Source: Myotis daubentonii (taxonomy: Eukaryota > Chordata > Mammalia > Chiroptera > Vespertilionidae). From it: a stretch of DNA of 64,000 nucleotides. A program made the translations under genes and the position numbers. Each line of letters begins with the position of its first letter. Position 1 is the stretch's first letter. A model generated the notes under the pieces. The model was not told the origin of the DNA. It made no database searches and worked only from the letters and a program-made list of their open reading frames with translations. The stretch lies in assembly GCF_963259705.1 (NCBI RefSeq), contig NC_081840.1, positions 101,476,626 through 101,540,625 on the forward strand, written 5' to 3'. Positions 10,558-21,875 of the stretch are shown in pieces.

Positions 10558-10715
10558 TCTATAATAATAAAAGCATAATTTGCTAATTAGACTGGACAGC
10601 CAAACGACCTTCCAGACAACCTTCCGGACAAAGGTGGGGCTGTGAGAACCGAGCCTAGCTGCCACAGCTGCAAAGGCCGGGCCCATTGCACGGATTTCAT
10701 GCTTCGGGCCTCTAG
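10558..10715 (+). mobile_element. Short Helitron H
   Basis: TCTATAATAATAAAAGC start abutting G's CTAG, end GGGCCTCTAG at 10715. Same subfamily as Helitron B. Confidence 0.87.
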
Positions 10716-10904
10716 TTAGTAAATAATAGTGCAAGGTTAAACTTGTGTTTCACATACTCACAACTATAAACCTACTTTTGCCCACCTGTATGTCACAGGT
10801 TCTTTATTCATTCATCCATCTATGTACACTTAGTTTGTTAGCTATTGTAAATAATGGTGCAATGAACATGGTGAATATATTTTTCTGATGTAGTATTTTT
10901 TTTC

Positions 10905-11105
10905 TTTGAGAGCTTGTTTGGAGGTTCTAGCAGGAGAGTGCAGCTACTCATATGCCCTTGACTGAAGACTGGTCCTCTCTTCGGGAGGGATGCACATGGA
11001 TAGGTGAGGGAGGCAGGGGACACCCACCTAGCTAGCCATATTAGCCTAATCAACCCTGGTGATCAATGGGGTGACAGATGTTGCAACCAGATCGTCCTCA
11101 CATCC
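10905..11105 (-). pseudogene. RN7SK: 7SK RNA retropseudogene, 3'-truncated with internal deletion
   Basis: On the minus strand from 11105 it reads GGATGTGAGGACGATCTGG, then the CATCTGTCACCCCATTGATC hairpin region, GGCTAGCTAGGTGGGTGTCC, CCTCCCGAAG, and later GAACCTCCAAACAAGCTCTC, all characteristic of 7SK. About 40 bases of the normal RNA are missing after CCTCCCGAAG, and the copy stops at roughly two-thirds of full length. AGTATTTTT-TTT-CTTTG repeats on both sides (10892-10908, 11106-11124, with one extra G on the right), so it is a retro-insertion into L1. Confidence 0.92.
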
Positions 11106-11589
11106 AGTATTTTTGTTTTCTTTGGATAAGTGGAATTGTTATGTCATGTGGTAGTTCTATTTTTTTTTTTTTTTAGGAACTTCCATACTGTTTTTAACAG
11201 TGGCCATGCTAATGTATATTGCCACCAACAGCACATATGTTATCAATGAGCCCGATAGTAACCATAAAGCAAATAAAAAACTATAAAAGTTAATGAAAGG
11301 AATCTAACCCTAACATTACAGAAAATCATGAAGCCACTAGGAAAGAAAGCAACAGAAGTAGAAAGGAACGGAGAGGAACTACAGAACAGCCAGAAAAAAA
11401 CACAAAATGTCAATAACTAAATACTTTGGACTAAATTCTTCAATCAAAACACATAGGTTGCCTAATATATAAAAATGCAAGACCTGTCTATATACCCACC
11501 TATATGCCGATGTTAAGACACACACACCTGAAAGTGAAAAAATGGGAAAAAAGATATTTCATGCAAATGGAAACCAAAAAAGCTGAATT
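11100..11589. other. Old L1 fragments, no gene
   Basis: Antisense L1 around 11130-11260, then A-rich L1-like sense sequence with GAAAGTGAAAAAATGGG near 11530. Nothing coding. Confidence 0.5.
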
Positions 11590-12474
11590 TTCATTATTAG
11601 TATATAGAAATGCAATGGATTTTTATACATTAATTTTGTATCCTGCAACTTTACTGTATTTGTTTATTGTTTCAAATAGTTATTTGTGGTGGAGTTTTTA
11701 GATTTTTCTATGTAAAGAATCATGTCATCTGAAAAAAATAACTTTTTTCATTTCCAATTTGGTTGTCTTTTATTTCTCTTGCCTCATTACTCTGGCTAGG
11801 ACAAGAAATAACAAGTGTGGTAGAAAGTGTGAAGAAAAAGAAGCCCTTCTACATTGTTGGTGAAAATGTAAATCAGTATAGCCACTATAGGAAACAGTAT
11901 GGAGGTTCCTTAAAAAATTAGGAATAGAGCTACCATATTATCCAGCAATCCCTCTCTGGGTATCTACCTCAAATTTTAAAAATGTAAATATATATGTATC
12001 CTTATGTTTATTACAGCATTATTCATTGTGACCAAAACTAGTAAACAACTGAAGTGTCCTTCAATATATGATTGGGAAAAGAGGATATGGTAGAAATATA
12101 CACAAGGATTCTTTTCAGTCATCACAAAAAAATGAAATAATGCCATTTGCCATAACATTGATGGATCTTGATAATATCATGTTAAGTAAAATAATTCAGG
12201 TAGAAAAAGTCAAGAATCATCTAATATCCCTCATGTGTGTGATACAAAACAGAAAGCAATAAATGAGAAACAAAACCCATAGACATGGACAACAGTTTGA
12301 TGGTTACCAGAAAGTAAGGGGGTTTGGATGAGGTAGAAGGGTATAAAGGAAGTCAAAATATATGGTGACAGAAGGAGACTTGAGATGTTGAACACAAAAT
12401 GCAATATACAGATAAAGTACTATAAAATTTTAAACTTGTTTTCTTATTAACCAATGTCAACCCAATGAAGTTAA
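11590..12474. mobile_element. L1 with inverted 5' segment
   Basis: 11590-11815 is antisense L1 ORF2 (complement of the region encoding ...AFLYTN...), while 11820-12474 is sense ORF2 end plus 3'UTR ending TTAACCAATGTCAACCC and an A-rich tail. This opposite arrangement is the signature of twin-priming (5' inversion). Frames are broken. Confidence 0.6.
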
Positions 12475-13207
12475 TCTATCCTAATAAAAGCTTAGGTGGT
12501 CCTTGCGCCCTCGCACACAACGTTGTCACAAGATGGCCATGCACACAGTGGAGGTGGTGTGGTGAGGCCTAAGGGTCCTGTGGCTCCATTTGGCATGGAA
12601 GGGGCCAGTCCCGGCATCTCTGCCACCTTGCACAGAGGAGGCAGGTCCTGGTGGAGGAGGCAGATTGTGGCAGGGGAGGGCAGTTGTAGGTTATCAGGTC
12701 GGCAGGGGAGGGCAGTTGAGGGTGATTGGGCCAGCAAGGGAGGGCAGTTGGGGGAGATCGGGCTGGCAGGGGAGGGAAGTTGAGGGTGATTGGGCTGGCA
12801 AAGGAGGGCAGTTGGGGGCGATTGGGCTAGCAGGAGAAGGCAGTTGTGGGGGATCGAGCTGCTAGGGGAGGGCAATTGGGGGCAATCAGGCTAGCAGGGG
12901 AGGGAAGTTGGGGATGATTAGGCTGGCAGGGTAGCAGTTAGGTGTCACTCAGGTCAGCAGGGGAGCAGTTAGGGTGCGATCAGGCTGTTGGGCAGAAGGA
13001 GTTGGGGCAATCAAGCAGGCAGGCAGGTGAGCGGTTAGGAGCCAGTGGTACTGGATTGTGAGAGGGATGTCCGACTGCTGGTTTAGGCCTGATCCTGGGC
13101 CTAAACCGGCAGTTGGACATCCCCTGAGGGGTCCCAGATTGGAGAAGGTGCAGGCCGAGCTGAGGGACACCCTCCCCATGCATGAATTTCATGCACCGGG
13201 CCTCTAG
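12475..13207 (+). mobile_element. Helitron I with internal minisatellite
   Basis: Starts TCTATCCTAATAAAAGC, ends with hairpin GCATGAATTTCATGC and CGGGCCTCTAG at 13207. Inserted between A and T in the A-rich tail of the preceding L1 (AGTTAA / TAAATTTAATAAA). The overlapping plus and minus frames of 91-127 codons are repeat translations and not genes. Confidence 0.9.
12672..12985 (+). repeat. 32-bp minisatellite in Helitron I
   Basis: About ten copies of a 32-bp unit of the form CAGGGGAGGGCAGTTG + GGGNGATTGGGCTGG, with base changes between units. Related units occur in Helitrons A and N (plus) and P (minus). Confidence 0.88.
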
Positions 13208-14220
13208 TAAATTTAATAAAAAATAAAGAAACCATCAACAAAATGAAAAGGGAGCCCACTGTATGGGAGAACATAGTTGTCAATGATATATCTGATAAAG
13301 AGTTAATATCCAAAATACAACTTAACAAAAGGAAGGCAAACAATCCAATTAAAAAATGGGCAATGGACCCAAATTGACACATCTCCAAAGTGGACATACG
13401 ATGGCCAAGAAACATATGAAAAAATGCTCAAAGCCACTAATTATCAGAGAGATGGAAATTAAAATGATAATGAGGTATCACCTCACACCTGTCAGAATGG
13501 CTATCATCAACAAATCAACAAATAAGTTCTGGTGATTATGTGGAGAAAAGAGAACCCTAGTGCCCTGTTGTTGGAAATGCAGTCTGGAGCAGCCACTGTG
13601 GAAAACAGTATGTAGTTTCCTCAAGAAATTAAATATGGAACTGTCATTTGACCCAGTGATCCCACTTCTTGGAATATACCCTAAGAAGCCCAAAACACCA
13701 ATCAGAAAGAACATATGTACCCCTATGTTCATAGCAGTACAATTTGCATAGCTAAGATCTGGAAACAGCCCAAGATGAGTGGATAAAAAAGCTGTACATG
13801 TACACCATGGAATACTATGCAGCAGTAAAAAGAAGGAAAGAGTCTCTTACCCTCTGAGACAACATGGAGGGACCTGGAGAAGAATATGCCAAATGAAATA
13901 AGCCAGTTAGAGAAAGACAAGTATCACATGATCTCACTCATATGTGGAACCTAATGAACAAAATAAACTGATAAACAAAATAGACCCAGAGACATAGAAG
14001 CATGGAACAGACTATCGAATCTCAGAAGGAAAGTGGGGATGGCTGAGAAGTATCCAAAAAAGAATTTGTATGCATATATATATGCATAACCCATGGACAC
14101 TGACAATGTGTAGTGAAGGCCTGGGGTGGGGGAGGTGAGCTAGAAGGGTCATGAGGAACAAAGGGGACATACATAATACTTTCAACAGTAAAGATTTTTA
14201 AATATATATGAAGTGATGTT
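13208..14220 (+). mobile_element. L1 ORF2 C-terminus and 3'UTR, sense, degraded
   Basis: Sense-strand L1 with the zinc-finger-side region (13540-13610), the [10 protein letters not shown] segment (13660-13700) and the 3'UTR to about 14220. Stops and frameshifts throughout; the longest frame is 63 codons (13560-13751). Confidence 0.82.
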
Positions 14221-14494
14221 CTAATAGTCCAGTACTTATCTGACACCCTGTATAGTTATTATAATATTGTTATATTCTTAAAACAATTTTCAGTTACAGT
14301 TAACATTTACTAGTATTTTATATTAGTTTCAGGTATACAGTGGTTAGACTTTTATATAATGGATATAGACAATAGTGCAATGAAGGCCTAGGGAAGGAGG
14401 TGGGGTGGGGTGGGTTGGACAGGGGTAGGTGGGGGGAAATGTGGGCATCTGTAATACTTGCAATGATAAATATAAATTTTAAAAACTGAATTTA
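14221..14494. other. Short L1 tail pieces
   Basis: Mixed L1 tail-like sequence. 14360-14480 resembles a sense L1 3'UTR (ATAGACAATAGTGCAATGAAGG, G-rich GGTGGGGTGGGG run). No gene. Confidence 0.45.
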
Positions 14495-15178
14495 TTCTTG
14501 TATGTGATGTAAGAAGGTGATCTAGCTTTCTTTATTTGCATGTACCTGCCCAGTTTTCCAAACACTTTTTACTTACTACCCCATTATATATTCTTGCCTC
14601 CTTTGTCATCAATTAATGACCATGTAGGTGTGGGTTTATTTCTGGAATTTCTATTTTGTTCCATTGATCTATATGTCTATTTTTATGATAGTACCATGCC
14701 ATTTGGAATGCTCTAGGCTTGTAGCTTGTTTGATATCAGAGCAACTTTTTTAAATTAAATTTATTTAGGGGGCATTATTAAAATTACATAAGCTTCAAGC
14801 ATTACAATTTTGTTATATCATTTGTATATTGCATTCTGCACCCAACACCCAAAGTCAAATCTTCTTCTGCCACCATATACTATATTTGACAACCTTTATT
14901 CTTCACTACACCTCCACCATTCTTTCCTCTGGTAACCACTATACTTTTGTCTGTGTCCATTGTGACAACATGAATGGATCTTGAATATATATCATGCTAA
15001 GCGATACTAGTCAGTCAGAAAAATTTAAGAACCATATGATTTCACTCATATGTGGGGTATAAAACTGAATACAACAAATGAAAAAACAAGAAAAGTCATC
15101 TTTGTTCTTTTTTTCCTCAAGGTTGCTGTGGCTATTCAGGGTGTTCTGTGGTTCCATATGAATTTTAGAATTATTTGT

Positions 15179-15599
15179 TGTGTAAAGTTTCATGTTTGTT
15201 TTCCCCCCACATCCCGCATGGTTCAGGGTTCAGGATCTGGAAGAGGAGCCACACACAAATGAGAGAGAAGAGACAAGAGATAATTTGGAAATACTGGGGG
15301 GCCAGGTGGGCAAGTCCAACTCAAGGAGAAGGACTTCCACTGGTGCTCAGGCCTCGCCAACCTTTTATTGGTTTGGGATACACCCATAGCCCTTAGGCAG
15401 GCAATTTCCAGTAACAGGCAGACTAGCCCATCAGCAAGGATTTACATAATAATAAATGGGGAAGTTGCTTCAGCTTCCATTGTCTGGACTAACAGTGGGT
15501 GCACAGCTCTGACCTTTGCCAGGGCTTCAAGGATCACCAGCCTTCCGGGTTCATTGTCCACACCTCTCTGCTAGTGAAGACAATAGGCAGCTTCCCACA
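15179..15599 (-). repeat. ERV 3' LTR (in element orientation)
   Basis: 421 bp, TG...CA ends on plus (TGTGTAAAG...CCCACA). On minus it contains an AATAAAAGG polyadenylation signal near 15363. Close to the 19605 LTR, by eye roughly nine in ten positions. Confidence 0.88.
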
Positions 15600-15620
15600 T
15601 CTCCCCCTTCTCTTTTCCTT
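15600..15620 (-). other. ERV polypurine tract
   Basis: Plus CTCCCCCTTCTCTTTTCC is a purine run on minus, directly upstream of the 3' LTR. This is the plus-strand DNA primer position in retroviruses and fixes the element's orientation. Confidence 0.75.
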
Positions 15621-15639
15621 AAAAAAATCTTGAAAAGCG

Positions 15640-16210
15640 AATGCCACCTAAAAGGGTTCAAGCCCTTTCAAGACTTCATTCCGCATTTGTAGACTAGAAG
15701 TAAACATGAGAACAAAAATGAGACAAGCAATAGTGGTTATGCTGAGAGGCAAATGTCATGTCCTTTTTAAATTGCTGCCAGGTATCCAAGGAATCAGTCT
15801 GTAGTAAGTTTCTTTCTGGGCCAACAGTTCTTTGAGTCCCAATTTCAATGTCCAACAGTTCATGTGTACATACCAGCAATGATATGCTAGTTCTGGATGG
15901 TGGGAAAATGGTGGCAATGCAGGTCTGACCTCATCTGGCTGGGTCCTGGGCAACCTGCAGCGATGCACAGCTGCTGACTGCTAGCATGGCAAGGCATCTT
16001 CACCATCTCCATCTCTGGACTGTTTCTCCTCTTGTCTTCCTGGCTGGAGCAATCTGGTCAGTTTCTCTCTGGGATCTGTTGTTGCAGGAAATCCACACGG
16101 GTTTGGAGGAGTTCTCTGGAAATATACAAACATATTCTCGACCAAAGGTTAATAAAGAAATCTTTCCATAAACTAGACTTGGGATCCCTTCATATTTGCC
16201 CAAAGAATTT
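15640..16210 (-). pseudogene. ERV env-end remnant
   Basis: Broken minus frames (60-70 codons at 15694-15879, 15756-15968 and 16000-16203) lie just upstream of the polypurine tract, the place of env. In one frame a hydrophobic stretch of about 20 residues near 15690-15750 precedes a short charged tail and stop, as in a transmembrane subunit. Frames shift at least twice. The assignment is by position and hydropathy only. Confidence 0.45.
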
Positions 16211-16969
16211 TCCTTTGGCTTATTTTGACACCATGTGTGTTTTCATGGGTGTCTTGTCTTCAACATTACAAGTGAAAAATAATTTTAAAGTAAAATTTTC
16301 TTGATGTAATTTACTCACAGGGGATTATTCCACTATCCCCCTTCTTTTTTGATTTAAATAATGTTAGGAGGCTTTTAGAAATTTTGCAATGCAGTCTTGA
16401 TAACTTTTTAATTTTCAATTTTATGCACAGAAATATGACTGCTTTGGATTCATTGCATGTTCAGAGTTTACTATGAGATAAACCATTAATAAAAAAAATA
16501 GGTAATGCTTCAGGAACAGTTTTCTGCCCAGTACAACAAAGATTTTATGAATATTCATTTGTTTTAATTAGCCAATTTAAATCAATCTGAAATAAGATTT
16601 ATACTTTACTAAACTCCTAAGTTATGGACAGTAAATGACATTAATTAAATTTCTGCTATTAGTCTTTGGGTAACTTTACATAAACTTTGTTTAAGGAGGC
16701 AAAACACAAATTATTTACTTTAGCTTATGAGGCCCAATATATTGATTTTTAATTATAGTTAGATATCTGAAGGAAACCTCTTTTTATTTCCTTCCAGACA
16801 CTTTTCTTTCTCACACAAGCAACAAATGTAAGAAACATGGCTGCTTTTTTGAGATTTTAACAAATACTGCCACAAAAGCCATATATTTCAAGTTGATTTT
16901 TCATTTATGTTGAGTGTAATTATTGTCAGATTTCGTATTTTAACAACAATCTTAGTTTACCCTGTAAAT

Positions 16970-17173
16970 CAGGGGTCCTCAAACTTTTTAAACAGGGGGC
17001 CAGTTCACTATCCCTCTGACCATTGGAGGGCCGGATTATAGTTTAAAAAAAAACTATGAACAAATTCCTATGCACACTGCACATATCTTATTTTGTTGTA
17101 AAAAAACAAAACGGGAACAAATACAATATTTGTATTTGCATGTGGCCAGCGGGCTGTAGTTTGAGGACCCCTG
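16970..17173. mobile_element. hAT MITE, CAGGGGTCCTCAAAC family, copy 1
   Basis: Starts CAGGGGTCCTCAAACTTTTT and ends TAGTTTGAGGACCCCTG. CTGTAAAT is perfect on both sides (16962-16969, 17174-17181). 204 bp, no transposase. It lies inside the ERV, so it inserted later. Confidence 0.95.
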
Positions 17174-17181
17174 CTGTAAAT

Positions 17182-18799
17182 ATTAACAATTATATTTTTA
17201 AAGAGTATCCCCTTTGGCTTATTTGCATATACAGAGGAATTATGGGAGATTTCAGTAATTTTCCTAGACTTTACTTGGATTCAATTATAATTTCAGCATA
17301 TAAAGAATAAATAATATGTAAGATTTTAAAATGAGGCACATGGCTTATTGCAAGCAGTGTATTCAGCATTGAAAATAATTCATAAACTCCCAATCTGTGA
17401 AATGCAAATACCTAGAGCATCACTGGCAGACGCACCCACAGGGGATCCTGACTCTTGGCTTGTCTGGTGTTGCCGACAGGACACATGCTACACCCTGAAA
17501 GTGTCCTGTTTGAACTTGGCTCTGAATCTCTGCAAGTTTCTGAAGCAGATGCCTTAGGGACCCACGTGATCTATTCCTTGCTCTTGATTGGAGCTCAAGT
17601 ACACAGTCTCTCCCGGTTGGCTAATTCAAAGGGAGGAGTTGGCCTTTGCTGTTTCATGATGGTGGCCCCCAGGGGAGCTGCAAGCCATGTAGCCAACATG
17701 GCTGCTGCCAAGTCAGGCAGCCCAAAATGGTGGCTGTCTACACTGTTCTTTGCAATTAAATTTAAACTGGTTTTTGTATTAAAAATTTCAGTTGAGATCA
17801 CGGAATTACTCCTCTTTTTTTATAATCAGACCAATAAGCAACATATTTTGAATTCCTAATTATTGCAGAGAAAACAAAAATTATTTTCTCAAAAATAAAT
17901 TTCTACATTTTAGGCATTTAGCTACCACAACTACACAATTTCTCCCAATTCAATCCAAACCTTAAACTTTTAGCTGGCAAATCAAATATTTAGCATTTTT
18001 TTTAGATTAATAACATTAAAATTTTTTCAAGAGTAAATTTCAAACATACAAGACATAATCAATTAATAGATTTAATTCTGCCCTCTAGATTTTTCATGAG
18101 GCAAATTTAGATCAATATTTCAGTATTTTGTCATTTCAAACATACCTAAATATAAGTTTTTATCATTTGATTCAGTAAACAAGGTCCTGGGTTTCCAGCG
18201 GCTCTGGAAAACCATGCTTGAGGCTGGAAAAACAGGCTTGGCCTAGCCCTTGACTTTAAAATGACCATAATTTTTTCTGGGGAAAGTCAAGAAGCAAACT
18301 TGTAGCTACATTGTTTCCTGCCGGTTGCTTGCCTGCGGAAAATTTCATAATTGGCCACGAGATCACAGCTGCGGGGAAACTGCTTTTCGCTGGTGAAACA
18401 AGTTTGGTCTAACCTGGTCCATTTAAATGTCAAAGAGCTAAGCTAGGTTCTCCCTGGGCCATTGGACCTTCACAATCAATACATCATTCATTAACTTTTG
18501 AACGTGGTTCACTAGCATCACCAAAACACCCTTTTATTATAGAAACACCAATCCTGCCTCTAGAACCAGCCTGCACCCTTCCCTGGATCAAATCCGCCAC
18601 CCTTCTTAGGAAAAAAAACAGTCCTGGGGTTTATTCTGTACCATGTGCAAAGAGATTTCAGCTCAAAACTATCTACTATCCGAAATTGGATGATGCGCAC
18701 ATTTTGTCTTAAGCCAGCTTTCTCTTTACAGGTGCACAGAAATCCCAGACACATTTCTAACTTTTGTAAAACTTTTCATGGCGAGAAGGAGACTTTTCC
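17182..18799. other. ERV interior without recognisable genes
   Basis: AT-rich 17182-17360 and 17750-18180, mixed 17340-17740 and 18180-18760. The plus frame at 17455-17859 (134 codons) is antisense to the ERV, has no recognised domain and is taken as chance. The loss of pol falls in or around this stretch. Confidence 0.4.
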
Positions 18800-19240
18800 T
18801 AGCTTACTCGGGAAGGGGACAGGATCACCATGCGTCTCCCTTCTCCCACCTCCTGCTTGCTTTTCATAAGTTATTTGAGCATTCAGCCGGTGGTTTGCAT
18901 GGGTTTGCCCCTGGCAGTTCTATGATAGAAAAAGCAAGCCTTTCTTCTACCGTCATGTCCTTCAATCCCTCTCTGATGGCTTTTTGCATAGGTGATTCTA
19001 TTAACAGCAAGTTAAACATTTCAGGATTAGGACATGGAGGTGGGGGGGGCCATGAAGGCCATTTCTCCCATTTTTTTCTTTTCTTTTTGCTCCTCTATAG
19101 GAGCAGAGGGTGCAAGGGGAGAAGATTTATCCTCTGGCATCTCCTAAAGGCTCTAGCAAATGAAATACCGTGTTCCACAAGGGAAAACAGTTTGGAGGCA
19201 AGTTTTTTCCCAGCCGCTGACCTTTTATTCAAGTTCTGAC
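18800..19240 (-). pseudogene. ERV gag-like remnant
   Basis: On minus, a Ser/Pro-rich patch followed by a Lys/Glu-rich patch and then a Pro run (near 19050-19130) leads into a short amphipathic stretch, resembling the region before capsid in gag. At least two stops or shifts break it. The plus 153-codon frame at 18778-19239 is antisense and not a gene. Position between primer-binding site and interior supports gag. Confidence 0.4.
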
Positions 19241-19584
19241 TAACTCTTTGGCAAACATTCAAGATCTAATGTAACTTCTTCAGGAAAACAAGGGTTATGT
19301 TCTATAACATCAAGCAAAAATTGTAAGAGATTACCTTCTGAAACTTTAACTCCTTAAGCATGCAAATCAAAAGTCTATAATAAAGTTTCTTACTTTTTAA
19401 GCCAAATTCTGCCCCATAAGCCTGGTTAGAAAGACGTTCCCACCCTACTTACAGATCACGATTTCTGCAGCTGATCGTGGGCTTTGTGTGCGGTGAAATA
19501 TCTCCCCACATTTATGGTGAATTCTTCCCCACTTTGCCGGTGAAACTTCGTTTTCTCGCTCTAGGCGAAGTCTTCTCTTCCAGA

Positions 19585-19602
19585 TGTCCCGTTGAGGCAC
19601 CA
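19585..19602 (-). other. ERV primer-binding site
   Basis: On minus, two bases after the 5' LTR, TGGTGCCTCAACGGGACA has the TGG start and position of a tRNA 3'-end complement. I cannot assign the tRNA with confidence. Confidence 0.7.
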
Positions 19603-19604
19603 GA

Positions 19605-20015
19605 TGTGTAATGTTTGTTCCCCCATGTCCCGCGTGGTTTAGGGTTCAGGATCTGGAAGAGGTCCGCACGCAAATGAAAGAGACAAGACAAGAGATAATA
19701 ATTTGGGAATATTGGGGGGCCAGGCGAGCAAGTCCAACTCCAGAGGAAGGATTTCCACTGGTGCTCAGGCCGCGTCAACCTTTTATTGGTTTGGGATACA
19801 CCCATAGCCCTTAGGCAGGCAATTTCCAGTAACAGGCAGGCTAGCCCATCAGCAAGGATTTACATAATAATAAATGGAAAAGTTGCTTCAGCTATCGTTA
19901 TCTGGACTAACAGGGTGCACAGCTCTGACCTTTGCCAGTGCTTCAAGGATCACCAGCCTTCCGGGTTCCTTGTCCACACCTCTCTGCTAGTGAAGACAAT
20001 AGGCAGCTTCCCACA
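19605..20015 (-). repeat. ERV 5' LTR (in element orientation)
   Basis: 411 bp with TG...CA ends, matching the LTR at 15179-15599, with small differences (for example AGGTCCGCACGC against AGGAGCCACACAC). Confidence 0.88.
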
Positions 20016-21113
20016 ATTTGTGAAAAATGCCATTGGCAATTTGAAAGGGATTTCATTAAATCTATAGATTACTTTGGTAGTATCAACATTTTAAAGATAA
20101 TTCTTTCTCTATATGAGCACATATATGCTTCCACTTATTTATATCTTCTTCAATGATTTATATTTTCAAGTCTTTTACCTTCTTGGTTAAATTTGTCCCA
20201 TTTTATTTTTTGATGTAATTGAGTTTGTTTTTTTAATTTCTCTTTCTGATAGTTTGTTGTCATTGTATAAAAATGCAATTGATTTCTGAATATTAATTTT
20301 GTATTCTGTCACTTTACTAAATTCATATATGTTTGAATAGTTTTTTGTGTTTTCTTTTTTTGTAAACTCTTTATGGTTCTCTCTACATAGTATTATGTTA
20401 TCTGCAAATAATGACAGCTCTATTTTTTTTTCAATTTTGTTGCATTTTATTTCTTTTTTTTTGGTATGATTCCTGTGGCTAGGACATCCAGAACTGTCTT
20501 CAATTAGAGTGGTGAAAGTGGACATCCTTGTATTGTTCTTGATCTTAAGGGAAATGTTTTCAGCTTTCCCCATTGATTATATTGAGGTATGTTCCCTCTA
20601 ATACCACTTTGCTGAGTGTTGTGTTTTTTTTTTTCATAAATGGGTGCTGGATTTTGTCAAATGCATTTTCTGTATATCTTGATGTGATCATATTATTTTT
20701 ATCTTTCCTTTTGTTTATGTGATTATGTTTTTTTAATTGATTTGCAGATGTTGAACCAACCTTTTATTCCAGGAGTAAACCCCACTTTATCATAGTGTTT
20801 GATTTTTTAAAATATATTGCCAAATTTGGTTTGCCAGTATTTTGTTGAGGATTTTTGCATCTGGGTTCATTTAGGATATTGTTCTATAATTTTCTTTTGT
20901 AATGTCTTTGGTTTTGTAATTAGTGTGATGCTGGTCTCACAAAATGAGCTAGGGATCTCTTCCTCCTCTTGAAGTTTTTGAGAAAGTTTGAGAAGAATTG
21001 GTGCTAATTCTTTGGTATAATTTACCTGTGAAGCCATCTGGTCCAGGACTTTTGTTTGTTGAGAGATTTTGATTACTGATTGGATTTTGTTCTTAGTAAT
21101 TGGTTAGTTCAGA

Positions 21114-21136
21114 CTATATATATATATATATATATA
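21114..21136. repeat. (TA)n microsatellite
   Basis: About eleven TA units in L1 copy A. Confidence 0.9.
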
Positions 21137-21492
21137 AAACATATATACATATTATATATGATATATACATAATTTTATTCAGTCTTGGAAGATGTTATTT
21201 ATTAAATTTGTTATATAATTGTTTATAGTATTTTTTTAAATAATTTTTATTTCTTGAAGTATTACAAAGAGTATTACATATGTCTCCTTTTTTCCCCCCC
21301 TTGACATTCCCCTGGCCCATACCCCCTAGTGTCTTGTATCCATTGGTTATTCTTATATGCATGCATATAAGTCCTTCAGTTGACCTCTTAACCGCCCCCC
21401 CAACCCTCCCAGGCTTCCCACTGTAGTTTGCAGCCTGTTCTGCTCTGCCTCTGCATCTACCCCTGTTCATCAGTCTTTACTGGTCCCCATTA

Positions 21493-21597
21493 TCTGTCCC
21501 AACCTCACCGGGGCCGTCCCGACCTCACCGGGGCTGTCTTGACCTTTCCAGGGGCATCCCGACCTCACCGGGGCCGTCCCAGCCTCACCGGGGAAAC
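21493..21597 (-). repeat. 21-bp GC-rich tandem repeat
   Basis: Five units of the type GTCCCGACCTCACCGGGGCC, near the junction of 5'UTR and 3'UTR in the L1 derivative. Confidence 0.85.
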
Positions 21598-21875
21598 ATG
21601 AAGTTTGGCACTCTGTCCCCTGCTGTGCGGCTCCCCACCAGACAGAATCTCCAGGTGTTCCTGGTGGCTGAACATCCAGCATGCCTGCTCGGACTTCACC
21701 CTCCACCAAGTGCACAGACTGCCCGTCTGCCATCCCCCAGCGTCCCACGCGAGACTGGAACCAGTGGGCGTGCTTGTGCACCCGCTGGTACAGCAGTTCC
21801 ACATCGCCAGCCCAGCCGGGCCTGGCCCCGGCCTGCCCGGAACGCGACTCCGCCCCCCGAGTGTTTCTCTCCTGA

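Larger units (their letters stand above)
9369..10788. mobile_element. Mariner-type MITE split by three Helitrons
   Basis: Terminal inverted repeats CAGGGCTGGG(A)AAAAGTAGG at 9369 onward and the complement CCTACTTTTGCCCACCTG ending at 10788, each next to TA. The MITE itself is only 9369-9418 plus 10716-10788 (about 123 bp); Helitrons F, G and H fill the gap. It lies in the antisense L1. Confidence 0.85.
7020..11290 (-). mobile_element. Old L1 3' region, antisense, split by three insert groups
   Basis: Antisense L1 3'UTR and ORF2-end sequence lies in pieces at 7020-7232, 9072-9368 and 10789-11290, with a 7SK copy inside the last. The pieces are colinear: ...AATACAGTATTA at 7232 continues with TTAATTATAATGATC at 9072, and the piece ending at 9368 continues at 10789. 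The rest of the span is Helitrons and a mariner MITE, annotated separately. Confidence 0.75.
15179..20015 (-). mobile_element. Endogenous retrovirus provirus, minus strand, defective
   Basis: Two similar LTRs (15179-15599 and 19605-20015) enclose about 4.0 kb. Both have TG...CA ends, and ATTTGT flanks the whole element (15173-15178, 20016-20021) as a 6-bp target duplication. A purine tract lies beside the left LTR and an 18-base primer-binding site starting TGGTGCC beside the right LTR, so transcription would run right to left. The interior has only short broken frames: traces at the gag end and at the env end, with no pol that I can recognise, so a large internal loss is likely. A betaretrovirus-like (class II) origin is possible but unproved. 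A hAT MITE sits inside. Confidence 0.85.

Noticed and set aside
12492..12875. 127-codon Pro/Ser/Leu frame on minus
   Set aside because: Minisatellite of Helitron I read in reverse.
13560..13600. CRISPR-like or bacterial sequence among the direct repeats of the window
   Set aside because: All direct repeats seen are microsatellites, minisatellites or target duplications; the genome is mammalian.
17455..17859. 134-codon plus frame inside the ERV
   Set aside because: Antisense to the provirus, no domain, no splice or start context.
18778..19239. 153-codon plus frame
   Set aside because: Lies opposite the gag-like remnant of the minus-strand ERV.
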